This document shows positions 34,467-42,914 of a stretch of DNA of 64,000 bases, one piece after another. The notes beneath the pieces are model-generated. The model ran no database searches, was not told the DNA's origin, and saw only the letters and a program-made list of their open reading frames with translations. The position numbers were made by a program, and so were the translations under genes. This DNA comes from Ravibacter arvi (lineage in GTDB: Bacteria; Bacteroidota; Bacteroidia; Cytophagales; Spirosomataceae). Each line of letters opens with the position of its first letter. The first letter of the stretch is position 1. The DNA is taken from NCBI RefSeq assembly GCF_039540405.1, contig NZ_BAABEY010000005.1, positions 62,001 to 126,000 on the forward strand, written 5' to 3'.

Positions 34467-36008
34467 TTATTTCGGTCTGAATCCGGACGGATAGGTGCCG
34501 TACAGCGTGTTGGAAGGAAGAATTCTGATTTCTACTCTTCTGTTGGATTGCATGCCGGCGCTGGTTTTATTGTCCGATGCCGGACGCAGCTCACCGTAAT
34601 ATTCGGTTGTGATGCGACTGGGGTCCGGGAAGCCCAGTTTTATAAGTTCCCGTCGGGTGGCGTCCACCCGTCTTTTGGAAAGCGATTGATTGTACCGGTC
34701 AGAAGCCCGGGCGTCGGCATGTCCTACGAGTACTACACGGCAGTTGGGTTTTGACTGCAAATGTGCCACGAGCTGATTGAGCGATTCACGAGAGGCGGGG
34801 CGGATAGTTGACCGGTCGGTGTCAAACTCGATGCTGCCAAAAATGGTATCACAATCGTCTTTTAGTTTGTCCTTCGGAATGGCCGCGCCTATTTTTTGTT
34901 CAAGGTCCATAGCGACACCACCCCCGGAAACCCAGCTTCCGGCAGGAGTATTGGGTTCTTTATCGAATAAGTCGGCAACGCCGTCGCCGTCGGTATCGGT
35001 GTATAACCGGGCATCCACGGGCTCTGGCATGTTGGCTTTCGCAATGGAATCAGCATCGGAAAGTGTAGGGTTGTATACCGGCGGAATCAATTGGGCGGGT
35101 GATGCGTACCGAAGGTGATAACGGCCTTTGGATGCGTCGGTCTGGCCGGTTCTAGGCGCACGGACGGCTTTTTTGCCCAATTTGTAGGTAAGCGCTACTG
35201 CCCCGAATGCATACTTGTCTTTATTGGATTCTCCCATATAGAATCCCCATAGGCCTGACTGCCGGTCGTAGTCGGTCAGTGAGCCCACCGTGAGGTCGAG
35301 TTTTTCGGTATTTACGTGGTTATAGGTAAAGCTGAGGCCTATATCGAAGCGTGGCGAAAGTTCATAATGGAAGGACATCCCGACGGGGAAAACCCATTCA
35401 CGGGTATAGGTGGAGCCGTTTCTTCGCCAGGTACCTGCGGTTTTTGAGCTGCCGTCCGTGTTGGTCCGGAGCAACAGGCGGTCGTCAAACATATCATATA
35501 GCTCGGAATAGAAGTACATGATACCGAAACCGCCGTGTGCGTCGATTTTCCATCTGCGCATTTTGTTATGCCCGAAAAAGAGCCGGTTGAGGTTCACCGT
35601 AGCATCCAGTGTCGCCTGTATGTAGGAAGGACTTTTGAAGTAGACATCGTAGCGGACCGGCTTGCCGTCCGGGCCTGTGATGGGCTCCCTGGAGCCGAGA
35701 TCAATGCCCTGTACTCCTTTTTTAGAACCCGACAGGCTACCATTGCTGAATGAAAGCTGAGCGCCGAAAAGAGGGGTCAGCTGTTTGTTCAGAGATACCC
35801 CCCAGGCTCCCGTAACAGATTCCTTTTCGCCATATGCGAAATTATGCTGCCTGAGGTCGCCGAAGAACCTGGTGATGCCGCCGTAACCGGTAACAGACCA
35901 GGTATTCATTTTATGGGTACCCTCATAGGTCCTGCCGTTTTGACCGATAGCGTCCGGCAATACATGCAAAAGAAGACCGAATGCGATGCTAGTAATCTTA
36001 AGGTTCAT
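34467..36008 (-). CDS. OmpA-family outer membrane protein
   Basis: A 513-residue protein. A signal peptide (LKITSIAFGLLLHVLPDAIG) leads to an N-terminal outer membrane beta-barrel (about 25-290). A thrombospondin type-3-like calcium motif (DTDGDGVADLFDKEPNTPAG, about 340-360) precedes a C-terminal OmpA peptidoglycan-binding domain (about 390-505) with SIEFDTDRSTIRPASRESLN, VVLVGHADARASDRYNQSLS and SNRRVEIRI. It should tether the outer membrane to the cell wall. Start at ATG 36008; the open frame to 36092 would overlap rnpB and adds no signal. Confidence 0.9.
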   Translation of the reverse strand: MNLKITSIAFGLLLHVLPDAIGQNGRTYEGTHKMNTWSVTGYGGITRFFGDLRQHNFAYGEKESVTGAWGVSLNKQLTPLFGAQLSFSNGSLSGSKKGVQGIDLGSREPITGPDGKPVRYDVYFKSPSYIQATLDATVNLNRLFFGHNKMRRWKIDAHGGFGIMYFYSELYDMFDDRLLLRTNTDGSSKTAGTWRRNGSTYTREWVFPVGMSFHYELSPRFDIGLSFTYNHVNTEKLDLTVGSLTDYDRQSGLWGFYMGESNKDKYAFGAVALTYKLGKKAVRAPRTGQTDASKGRYHLRYASPAQLIPPVYNPTLSDADSIAKANMPEPVDARLYTDTDGDGVADLFDKEPNTPAGSWVSGGGVAMDLEQKIGAAIPKDKLKDDCDTIFGSIEFDTDRSTIRPASRESLNQLVAHLQSKPNCRVVLVGHADARASDRYNQSLSKRRVDATRRELIKLGFPDPSRITTEYYGELRPASDNKTSAGMQSNRRVEIRILPSNTLYGTYPSGFRPK

Positions 36009-36050
36009 GAAAAAAACGCTTTTTTCAATCTTTAGAAAATAGTTGCCTTT

Positions 36051-36466
36051 AAAAAAGGAAGAACAAGTCTGTAAGCCGGGTTCTGTAACCACGCTTGCGC
36101 GCAGCTCCTATCATTTATCTTGGACGACGGTCACCCGGCGTCTCTAACGGTCTACCCGTGCCGGCATTATTCCTTGCGGAAAAATTCGGAGCGAGCAGCC
36201 CCTTCCGACACCTATTTGACCTTTCAACCCATAAGGTTTACCCTGCCCCGGCCGTCACCGGACGGGCGGTAGTCTCTTACACTACCATTTCACCCTTACC
36301 GGTGCCGGCAAGCCGGCATCGGCGGTATATTTTCTGTGGCACTGTCTGTCAGACATCTGTCGCCGGATGCCTGCCTTCCCGTTAGGAAGTATGGTGCTCT
36401 GCGTTGCCCGGACTTTCCTCCATGCCGGTGAGACACGGCGATAGGACAACTTGTTCTTCCCGGCTA
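36051..36466 (-). ncRNA. rnpB: RNase P RNA, bacterial class A
   Basis: The catalytic RNA of RNase P, which trims the 5' leader from pre-tRNA. On the minus strand the conserved 5' core GAGGAAAGTCCGGGC and the 3' core ACAGAACCCGGCTTACAG are both present, along with AGAGACTACCGCCC and GGGTGAAATGGTAGTGTAAG in the P10-P11 region. The closing P1 helix is formed by 36449-36460 pairing with 36057-36068. A T-run (36051-36056 on the minus strand) directly after P1 should end transcription. GATATTTG at 36473-36480 is one base off the -7 consensus. About 410 nt, the normal size. Confidence 0.95.
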
Positions 36467-36491
36467 GCCTAGCAAATATCTTGCCAGAGGA

Positions 36492-37979
36492 TCAGTAGTT
36501 TATTTTCTGTACGTGGAGATCGAGCTTTCCCGTCGCGCGGATGACGGTGTAAATGTGCCCGGGGGTAAGGTTGATTTTGTCGGGGACTGCCTCGTTTAAG
36601 CTGCCTTTCAGCACAATTCCCTCCGAGATAACGTGTTCTGCCATAGTGGTACGTACGGATTCGGTAAGCGAATCCATTTCCTTACCGACCGGAAAAACCA
36701 TTGCTTCCCGCATCATTCTGAGAAATTTGCCGTGCAGGAGCCAGTTGGCCGCCTTGATAAGCACGCTCCTGGTGTCAAGATCGTATTCCAGCTGGTCCAG
36801 GTAAACCGATTTGGTAACCGGGTCGAATTGCGGCACGCCTCTCAGGTAGACGTTTCCGGTGATACTTCCCAAAAGGCCGGCCTTAATGATCAGGTGGTCC
36901 TCCTGTCCGTATAATTCAATTTCTTTTATCCTGACGGAGTACTTCTTTCCTGAGAAATAGTAAGTTTTATCCCGGAAATATTCTTCCGCCATTTTGGACG
37001 CCTCTTCATAGCTGATTGAAGAGATCAGCCCGATATTGAACAATTGAGGCAAATTGTCCACAATTTTAAGGGGCGGAAGTTTTACAACTGTGCTTCTTAC
37101 AGGCGGGATACTGGAAATGATTGTTTGGGTGAAGCCTTTGATCCCCACGTTGAGGTTCAGATAGCCGTCGTGTGCGTTGGGAAGCTGTGCCTCCACTGAT
37201 TCCGGAGAGTTGATGAGCCAGGTATGATAAGCCTCGGAAACCTTGACGGGCTCCTGGGCAAGCCCCCAGGCCGCCTCAATTTTGTCTTTGAAGTGTATAT
37301 TTTCCCGCACTGCTTTGTCGATAGCCCTGGTGATTTTGGCTGCATTTTTGTTAAGCAGCCGGCTGATCATCCCTTTGATTGGGATGGAAAATCCGGCGAC
37401 GCTAACAGAGGGTTCGGTGATCCAGTCGTAGCTGTCAACACGCGTTTGCGAGACCAGCTGCCAGTCTTTGGAAAAAGAGATCTCACTGATAAGCTTCACG
37501 CGGAGTTTGAATTCGGTATCCTTGTACCCCTCCAGCGTGTAGCCGAGCGGGCTGAATTTATAGCCTGCGCTTGCCCAGATTTTGAGCGGCATGTCAAACA
37601 AAAAATGATTCCCGACGGCTTCTATTTTGATGTTGCCCAGCTTCCAGACTTTGGCCTTCAGGTTATCGCCGTCGTCGTCTTCATAGCTTTTGTCTTCATA
37701 AATCAGGCCGGTCAATGCCTTGTTGAGTTGTGTTTCAAGCTCGGCGATGGGCATTTGTGCGCTAACGGTCAAAGACGATCTGAACTGGTCCGACTGAATC
37801 TCCATTTCCGAATAAAGGTATTTTGGTGTGGGTGGTTGAATTGGGGGAAGCTTCTGGCCGGAAACCCGGAGTTGCAGACACAGAAGCAGCACCGCAAGCC
37901 CGGGTATTTTCAAATGGTATAAGGTCAGAAAGCCGGAGCGTTCGGTTCGTCTGCCGAACGCCCAAATGGTGTGGTTCAT
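36492..37979 (-). CDS. DUF4403 family protein
   Basis: A 495-residue exported protein. A hydrophobic segment (IPGLAVLLLCLQLRVSG, about 27-43) acts as signal peptide or anchor, and the rest matches DUF4403, including MPIAELETQLNKALTGLIYE near the N-terminus, AGFSIPIKGMISRLLNKNAA in the middle and FDPVTKSVYLDQLEYDLDTR in the second half. The family is predicted to form tubular lipid-binding (TULIP-like) domains; function unproven. The first 20 residues before the signal may be untranslated. Its start overlaps the stop of the Smr gene by 4 bp, so they are co-translated. rnpB follows directly. Confidence 0.8.
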   Translation of the reverse strand: MNHTIWAFGRRTERSGFLTLYHLKIPGLAVLLLCLQLRVSGQKLPPIQPPTPKYLYSEMEIQSDQFRSSLTVSAQMPIAELETQLNKALTGLIYEDKSYEDDDGDNLKAKVWKLGNIKIEAVGNHFLFDMPLKIWASAGYKFSPLGYTLEGYKDTEFKLRVKLISEISFSKDWQLVSQTRVDSYDWITEPSVSVAGFSIPIKGMISRLLNKNAAKITRAIDKAVRENIHFKDKIEAAWGLAQEPVKVSEAYHTWLINSPESVEAQLPNAHDGYLNLNVGIKGFTQTIISSIPPVRSTVVKLPPLKIVDNLPQLFNIGLISSISYEEASKMAEEYFRDKTYYFSGKKYSVRIKEIELYGQEDHLIIKAGLLGSITGNVYLRGVPQFDPVTKSVYLDQLEYDLDTRSVLIKAANWLLHGKFLRMMREAMVFPVGKEMDSLTESVRTTMAEHVISEGIVLKGSLNEAVPDKINLTPGHIYTVIRATGKLDLHVQKINY

Positions 37980-38965
37980 TTCAGACGGGCAATCGTAGCG
38001 CCATACCCAAACTTTTCCTTTTGAGCGTCTTTGTAGTTGGCCACGTTGGGATGCTTGCTCAAAAGCCTGTGAATTTCCTGCCGCAGGGTACCCTGGCCGA
38101 CGCCATGTATAATGGTGATTTCTGCCAGGCCGCCGGCAATGGCCTGTTCGAGATAATTCTTAAATGCGGTCAGCTGAAGCTCTAGAATTGCCGCGTTTGA
38201 CAAACCGGCAGCCTCTTCATTCAGCGCTGCCAGATGGAGGTCAATTTGTGCGGGAAGCCGCCCCTGGAGAGGTGGTTGGGCGACTTTGTCATTATCGGCA
38301 CCCAACATTTTCGCCCGTATTTCAGACGCCTCGATTTTCTCGTTCCGAGGTTTCGGAGAGGAGGCGTCAATCTGGTAGACATGTGCGTTTACGCCGAGTA
38401 GCGGAGCCTTTTGCAGCTGATTATGAAAACTCTGGATCCGGCACCGCAGCGAATGTTCCAGGATGAAACTCTCGGGCGACCGGTCGGGGTGGTAGTAAAG
38501 AACCTGCGTTTCGAAGACCGGCCAAGATTCAAAATCCTTCAAAAGCAATTTGGTGACCTGGTGCGACTGGTTTTCAGTCAATACACCCGATGCAAGTCCC
38601 TTCGTATTCGCCCCGGTTCTTCCGTAGATTGTAAAAAGCAATTGCCAGCTTGTCAGGTTGACCAGGTGCAGCACTACCTCGCGATCGTTGATAGGAACAA
38701 ACGAAAAATAGATCCCCTTTGTCGCAAATGCAGTTGAAGCAACTACTCCCCCCGGGGCAGTCTGCCTCGGCCGGAACGGCGCCGCATTTTCAGCAACCGG
38801 GGCTATTTTTTTCTCTTCTGGAGAAATAAGCACCACCTCATTGGCCAGTACCGGAATGCTAAACCCATCTCCCAAATCAATCTCCAGGTATTTGCCGGAT
38901 TTGATTTTCGTGATTATTCCTTCCTCCTTTCCGTGAAGGAGCCTTACTTTACTACCTATGTTCAT
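37976..38965 (-). CDS. DUF2027/Smr domain protein
   Basis: A 329-residue protein. The N-terminal segment GSKVRLLHGKEEGIITKIKS is a SH3-like barrel, and a DUF2027 middle domain follows (about 90-230). The C-terminus is a Smr domain (about 245-329) with EIDLHLAALNE, the DLH-type motif, and ITIIHGVGQGTLRQEIHRLL with HGxG. Smr domains in MutS2-like proteins nick or bind nucleic acid; this Bacteroidota form is uncharacterised. Start at ATG 38965 is supported by a TATCTTTG -7 box (39002-39009, minus strand); the longer frame to 39130 would run through it. It overlaps the DUF4403 gene by 4 bp. Confidence 0.85.
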   Translation of the reverse strand: MNIGSKVRLLHGKEEGIITKIKSGKYLEIDLGDGFSIPVLANEVVLISPEEKKIAPVAENAAPFRPRQTAPGGVVASTAFATKGIYFSFVPINDREVVLHLVNLTSWQLLFTIYGRTGANTKGLASGVLTENQSHQVTKLLLKDFESWPVFETQVLYYHPDRSPESFILEHSLRCRIQSFHNQLQKAPLLGVNAHVYQIDASSPKPRNEKIEASEIRAKMLGADNDKVAQPPLQGRLPAQIDLHLAALNEEAAGLSNAAILELQLTAFKNYLEQAIAGGLAEITIIHGVGQGTLRQEIHRLLSKHPNVANYKDAQKEKFGYGATIARLK

Positions 38966-39229
38966 GATCTGATTTGTATCCGAAGTGTATTTACCGGTTT
39001 GCAAAGATAACCATCTCTCTATATTTCTGAGTTCATGCATTAACCGCCATTTTTTTAATAGATGCGCTGCTGCAGCTGGTCGGGCGATCGGCGCGGGCAG
39101 GTAAAATATTTCCGTACCAGGAAGACTCACAGCGGTCTGAGGGGTGCGGGGATAACGGTGCTTCCCTTGTTATAAAGACAATATTTACGAAGGGAGTCGC
39201 GAAATTTTGCGAACTTTGCACGCACCATC

Positions 39230-40285
39230 ATGTCTCGGAACAAACTTATGTCAAGGAATCTAAAGATTGGGATTTTTCTAACACTCGCAATCGTAACAGT
39301 AACCTTCACTTTTTATTTTTGGCAAATGTTCAAAACGCCCAATCTGCAGGTTGGGAAATCGAAGAGTTTTGTACTTTATATACCGAAAGGGGCTACCTAT
39401 AAGTCTGTTCTGGACACGCTGAAAAAGTATGATGTGGTGCAGGACCATGTCTCGTTTGCGTTTATGACGAAGGCGAAGAAATACCAGGAGGCGGTGAAGC
39501 CCGGTCGCTACGTGATTGAGGCGGATGCGACCAATGCTGAAGTGGTGGAGAAACTCCGGGACGGGAAGCAGGATCCTGTGCGGCTTACCTTTAACAACAT
39601 CCGGTTGAAAAGTGACCTGATCGACCGCATCGGCCCCAAATTCGAATTCGGAAAGGAAGGTTTGCGAAAGGCACTCGCCAGCAGGCGCATTACGGATAAG
39701 TATGGACTGGATACCACGAAGATCGTGAGCATCTTTATCCCCAATACCTACGATATTTATTGGGATGTGCCGGTTGAAACTTTCCTGGACAGGATGCATA
39801 GCGAATACAAGCGGTTCTGGAATGACGATCGCCGGGCCAAGGCCAAGGCGCTCGGTTTATCGCCGGATGAGGTGTCAGTTCTGGCTTCAATTGTAGAGGA
39901 AGAGCAGGGGCGGAAAGCCGATGAGCGCCCCCGGATAGCCGGGCTTTATCTGAACAGGCTCTCAAAAGGGATGCCGTTACAGGCGGACCCCACCGTGAAA
40001 TTCGCGTTGGGCGACTTCGGGATCAAACGGGTACTGCTTCACCAGCTGCAGGTGGATTCTCCTTACAATACCTATCGTTACACCGGACTGCCGCCGGGCC
40101 CGATCCGGCTTCCTGATATTAATTCGCTTGATGCGGTACTGAACCCGGAACAGCACCAATACCTGTACATGTGTGCAAAGGCCGATTTCTCCGGGTACCA
40201 TGCTTTTGCCGAAACCCTGGGTGAGCACGCCCTGAATGCACAGCAATACCAAAATGCCCTGAATAAATTGCAAATACGCAAATAA
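39230..40285 (+). CDS. mltG: Endolytic murein transglycosylase MltG
   Basis: A 351-residue inner membrane protein. One N-terminal transmembrane helix (LKIGIFLTLAIVTVTFTFYF) precedes a LysM-like subdomain (FVLYIPKGATYKSVLDTLKK) and the YceG catalytic domain. The catalytic glutamate is in VLASIVEEEQGR near residue 223, and LQADPTVKFALGD and YNTYRYTGLPPGPI are standard family motifs. MltG cleaves nascent peptidoglycan strands and so sets glycan length. ATG 39248 is an alternative start. It is monocistronic, divergent from the Smr/DUF4403 unit with a 264-bp gap. Confidence 0.95.
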   Translation: MSRNKLMSRNLKIGIFLTLAIVTVTFTFYFWQMFKTPNLQVGKSKSFVLYIPKGATYKSVLDTLKKYDVVQDHVSFAFMTKAKKYQEAVKPGRYVIEADATNAEVVEKLRDGKQDPVRLTFNNIRLKSDLIDRIGPKFEFGKEGLRKALASRRITDKYGLDTTKIVSIFIPNTYDIYWDVPVETFLDRMHSEYKRFWNDDRRAKAKALGLSPDEVSVLASIVEEEQGRKADERPRIAGLYLNRLSKGMPLQADPTVKFALGDFGIKRVLLHQLQVDSPYNTYRYTGLPPGPIRLPDINSLDAVLNPEQHQYLYMCAKADFSGYHAFAETLGEHALNAQQYQNALNKLQIRK

Positions 40286-40334
40286 CGGGTCGTTGTTGGC
40301 CGCTTGAAAGATCTGTAAAAAAAAGTCGCTCTAC

Positions 40335-40362
40335 TTACAACTTTGTTGCAGTATGGCGGGTC
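40335..40362 (+). promoter_or_regulatory. Possible ECF-type promoter of the 40400 lipoprotein gene
   Basis: TTACAACTTT at 40335-40344 is followed by GTC at 40360-40362; the AAC-N18-GTC spacing is identical to that before the DUF4136 lipoprotein (33674-33701). It ends 38 bp before the ATG. CAACTTTGTTG is also a small palindrome (40338-40348). A weak TTTG/TAATTG primary-promoter reading is an alternative. Confidence 0.4.
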
Positions 40363-40399
40363 TTAATTGATATAGAGAGAAAAAAGCGCATCAACATCT

Positions 40400-40822
40400 A
40401 TGAAATTTGTCACTGTTTTGATTTTTTCGGTTTCAGCAGCTCTTCTGGGGTGTAAAGCCCTGGATTCCGAGCCGCTGCCATTGAATAGTTTAGATTCAAA
40501 AAGTGTTGTGAAAATTCCGGGCAACGCGTCCCGGGAGCTCGCCGTATCGCTCGTTTCGCTGACCGATACGCGCTGTCCCCAAAACGTAATCTGCGTTCAG
40601 GACGGCAGAGTGGATATGACTTTGTTTGTAAAAGATCAGACTGACTCGGTGATGGTAGAGACGGTTTTCCGGGGAAGTGTTGAAAAGAACAGCGGAAAGA
40701 TCTTTGACCTGGGCGGCTACCGCTATGCACTCTATGTAGAAAGGGTTCTTCCCTACCCGAAGGAAGGGAAGAAACCAAAACTGGAAGATTACCTGATCGA
40801 CTTCAGGATAAACAACCAGTAA
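40400..40822 (+). CDS. Small lipoprotein of unknown function
   Basis: A 140-residue lipoprotein with signal FVTVLIFSVSAALLGC and lipid cysteine at residue 18. The mature protein is a beta-sandwich candidate with a conserved-looking disulphide motif TRCPQNVICVQDGRVDMTLF (cysteines about 60 and 66) seen in a family of hypothetical Bacteroidota lipoproteins, and a C-terminal YRYALYVERVLPYP strand. No function is known. It stops 3 bp before the end of the convergent eda gene. Confidence 0.7.
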   Translation: MKFVTVLIFSVSAALLGCKALDSEPLPLNSLDSKSVVKIPGNASRELAVSLVSLTDTRCPQNVICVQDGRVDMTLFVKDQTDSVMVETVFRGSVEKNSGKIFDLGGYRYALYVERVLPYPKEGKKPKLEDYLIDFRINNQ

Positions 40823-40825
40823 GCG

Positions 40826-41497
40826 TTATCGTTGGCGGACGTTAGCCGCAATAGCCAGGCTATCGCGCACCAAACCGGTAATTTGCTCAAAATTGCCGGT
40901 TTCGATCAGGTCTTTCGGGAAAAGATTGGAACCCAGGCCAACTGCATAAGCGCCGGCATCAAACCATTCTTTTAGACTTTCATGTGTCGGCTTGACACCG
41001 CCTGTTACCACAATCCTGGCATCAGACATAGGGCCTTTGATAGCCTTGATAAACTTGGATCCGAGTACATCGCCGGGAAAAAGCTTGACAATATCAGCGC
41101 CCGAAAGCCTTGCGTTGTAAATTTCAGTCAGGGTGGAAACCCCCGGAAACCAGGGAATGCCGGCTTCCTGGCAAACAGTTCCTACTGCCGCGTTGAAGAT
41201 GGGCTGAACTACAAAATCAGCCCCGTTGTCGATGAAAACCTTTGCAGTTAGCGCGTCGTAAACGGTGCCGATGCCAAGCCATAATCCCGGCAGCTCCGCC
41301 TTGGCGTATGCCACCAGGGGCTTAAAAACTTCCAGCGCGCCTTCTCCCCGGTTGGTAAATTCAAAAATACGGCTTCCGCCGTCGTACGCGGCTTTTAGAA
41401 CTGCTTTTGCGACCTCGAAATCAGGATGATAGAAAAGCGGCAGAATCCCGTCGTGTTGCAGGGTTTGCAGGATGGCTTCTTTTTTATTTTGCGTCAT
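40826..41497 (-). CDS. eda: KDPG/KHG aldolase
   Basis: A 223-residue class I aldolase that cleaves 2-keto-3-deoxy-6-phosphogluconate to pyruvate and glyceraldehyde-3-phosphate in the Entner-Doudoroff and uronate pathways. The TIM-barrel motifs are complete: GGSRIFEFTNRG (where E carries the proton), LWLGIGTVYDALTAKVFID, WFPGVSTLTEI and the Schiff-base lysine in DIVKLFPGDVLGSKF. RIVVTGGVKPTHESLKEWFD closes the phosphate site. No edd or KDG kinase gene is adjacent. Family members act on several related substrates, so KHG cleavage is possible as well. Confidence 0.9.
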   Translation of the reverse strand: MTQNKKEAILQTLQHDGILPLFYHPDFEVAKAVLKAAYDGGSRIFEFTNRGEGALEVFKPLVAYAKAELPGLWLGIGTVYDALTAKVFIDNGADFVVQPIFNAAVGTVCQEAGIPWFPGVSTLTEIYNARLSGADIVKLFPGDVLGSKFIKAIKGPMSDARIVVTGGVKPTHESLKEWFDAGAYAVGLGSNLFPKDLIETGNFEQITGLVRDSLAIAANVRQR

Positions 41498-41565
41498 ATG
41501 GAAATGAATTACTGTAGTGCTTTATTAACAAGACGAACTATCGCAGCGGTTTCCCGCATGGTGCA

Positions 41566-42840
41566 CTAGCCGACAATTACCTCTACCAGGGTATCGGCGT
41601 CGAAAAGCTGCCGGGCTGTTGACTGTACGTCTTCCACGGTGACGGCCCGCAAGCGGTCCAGGTAGTTGGCATAAAAGTCTTCCGGTAAACCGCAAATAAT
41701 AGTAGTTTGATTGAGATCACCAATTTCAAAGGCGGTTCCCAGCGACCGGGCGAATTCCCCGGCCATTACGTTTTTAACCTTTTCGAGCTCCTGTATGGAA
41801 ACCGGTTGGGTTTGGAGCGCGGCCAGTTCTTTCCGGACCTCATCCGATAACTCGGTCAATGCTTCCTTATTGACGTCAGTGGCGATCATAAAATAGGCCG
41901 AGTCTTTCAGCGCAGGCAGATAGGAGGATATGCCATAGGTAAGCCCTTTTTCTTCCCTGATATTTTTCATGAGCCGTGACCCGAAATAGCCGCCCAGCAA
42001 TTCGTTGGTCACCAGCATATTGAAATAGTCGGGATGCAGGCGCCCGGGAACCCTTTTTCCCATCCGGACGGTAAACTGGCTGCTGCCCGGTTTTTCTATT
42101 CTGAGCGGTCCGCCTGTGGGTACCGTTGCGGGTAATACCGGCACGGTCGCCGGCGTCTTTGGTGAGAGCGGGCGGTTTCCAAGATATTTCTCAAGCAACC
42201 CGACTGATTCGTCAGATACTTTGCCGGAGGCAAAAAGCAGGTAGGGGGCTGTTTTTATATGGCCTTCGTAGAAATTCCGGGCATCCTGCAGCTGTATCCC
42301 GTTGAGGTCCGTTTCATTTTGTGAATAGCCGTACCGGGAGTGATCTCCGAACAACAGGGACTTGAATTTTGACGCTGCCAGCCAGGAATTCTGTTCCAGG
42401 TTGACTTTCAGCTGTTGGCGGACGATATTAATGAGGTTGTCCCATTCTTTCTCAGGAAAAGATGCTTCATCCAGGATTTCAGCCACTACCGGGAGGATAT
42501 TGCCCAGAAAGCGGGGCATGGTATAAATGGATATCCCGAAGTAATCCGGCGTATGAACGGTCTCCGTAAAGGCACCGTAAAGATCCAACGCCTGGCTGAT
42601 CTGTACGGAACTCCTGGACCGGGTTCCTTCCATCAGCATTTTTATGGCGAAGAAGGATTCTCTTGGGTGCGGCGATGTCCAGTTTTCCGCCGGGAAAATG
42701 CATTCGATACGGATGGCTTCCTGGTCGCCGATGCTGATCCAGTACAAGGGCACACCATTGTCGAGTATCCTCTTTTGAGAGCTCGGGATGACGGGTGCAG
42801 GGACCGGCTTGAATGGTGGCGGGAGGGTTCTGTTGTGCAT
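41566..42840 (-). CDS. M16B peptidase-like protein lacking the zinc motif
   Basis: A 424-residue two-domain pitrilysin-like protein. The second domain keeps the family's R/Y pocket (NIREEKGLTYGISSYLPAL, about 295-315) and ELLGGYFGSRL. In the first domain, where an active subunit has HxxEH, this protein reads SFFAIKMLMEGTRSRSS, so there is no His pair and no zinc site. Such proteins normally serve as the non-catalytic partner of an adjacent active M16B; no partner gene is present here. There is no signal peptide, so the location is unclear. A terminator separates it from porV upstream. Confidence 0.85.
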   Translation of the reverse strand: MHNRTLPPPFKPVPAPVIPSSQKRILDNGVPLYWISIGDQEAIRIECIFPAENWTSPHPRESFFAIKMLMEGTRSRSSVQISQALDLYGAFTETVHTPDYFGISIYTMPRFLGNILPVVAEILDEASFPEKEWDNLINIVRQQLKVNLEQNSWLAASKFKSLLFGDHSRYGYSQNETDLNGIQLQDARNFYEGHIKTAPYLLFASGKVSDESVGLLEKYLGNRPLSPKTPATVPVLPATVPTGGPLRIEKPGSSQFTVRMGKRVPGRLHPDYFNMLVTNELLGGYFGSRLMKNIREEKGLTYGISSYLPALKDSAYFMIATDVNKEALTELSDEVRKELAALQTQPVSIQELEKVKNVMAGEFARSLGTAFEIGDLNQTTIICGLPEDFYANYLDRLRAVTVEDVQSTARQLFDADTLVEVIVG

Positions 42841-42860
42841 CGAAAAAAGAAAATAAAAAA

Positions 42861-42894
42861 GGCGAATGACTTCTGTTAACGGTAGTCATTCGCC
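42861..42894 (-). terminator. Intrinsic terminator of porV
   Basis: On the minus strand an 11-bp perfect stem (42884-42894 with 42861-42871) is followed by a T-run (complement of the A-run at 42855-42860 and more A-rich sequence). It lies 21 bp after the porV stop. Confidence 0.9.
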
Positions 42895-42914
42895 GGGAAT
42901 ACAAAAAAAGACGT

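Noticed and set aside
36095..36385. A 96-codon plus-strand frame within rnpB
   Set aside because: The stretch is the complement of RNase P RNA; the frame is accidental.
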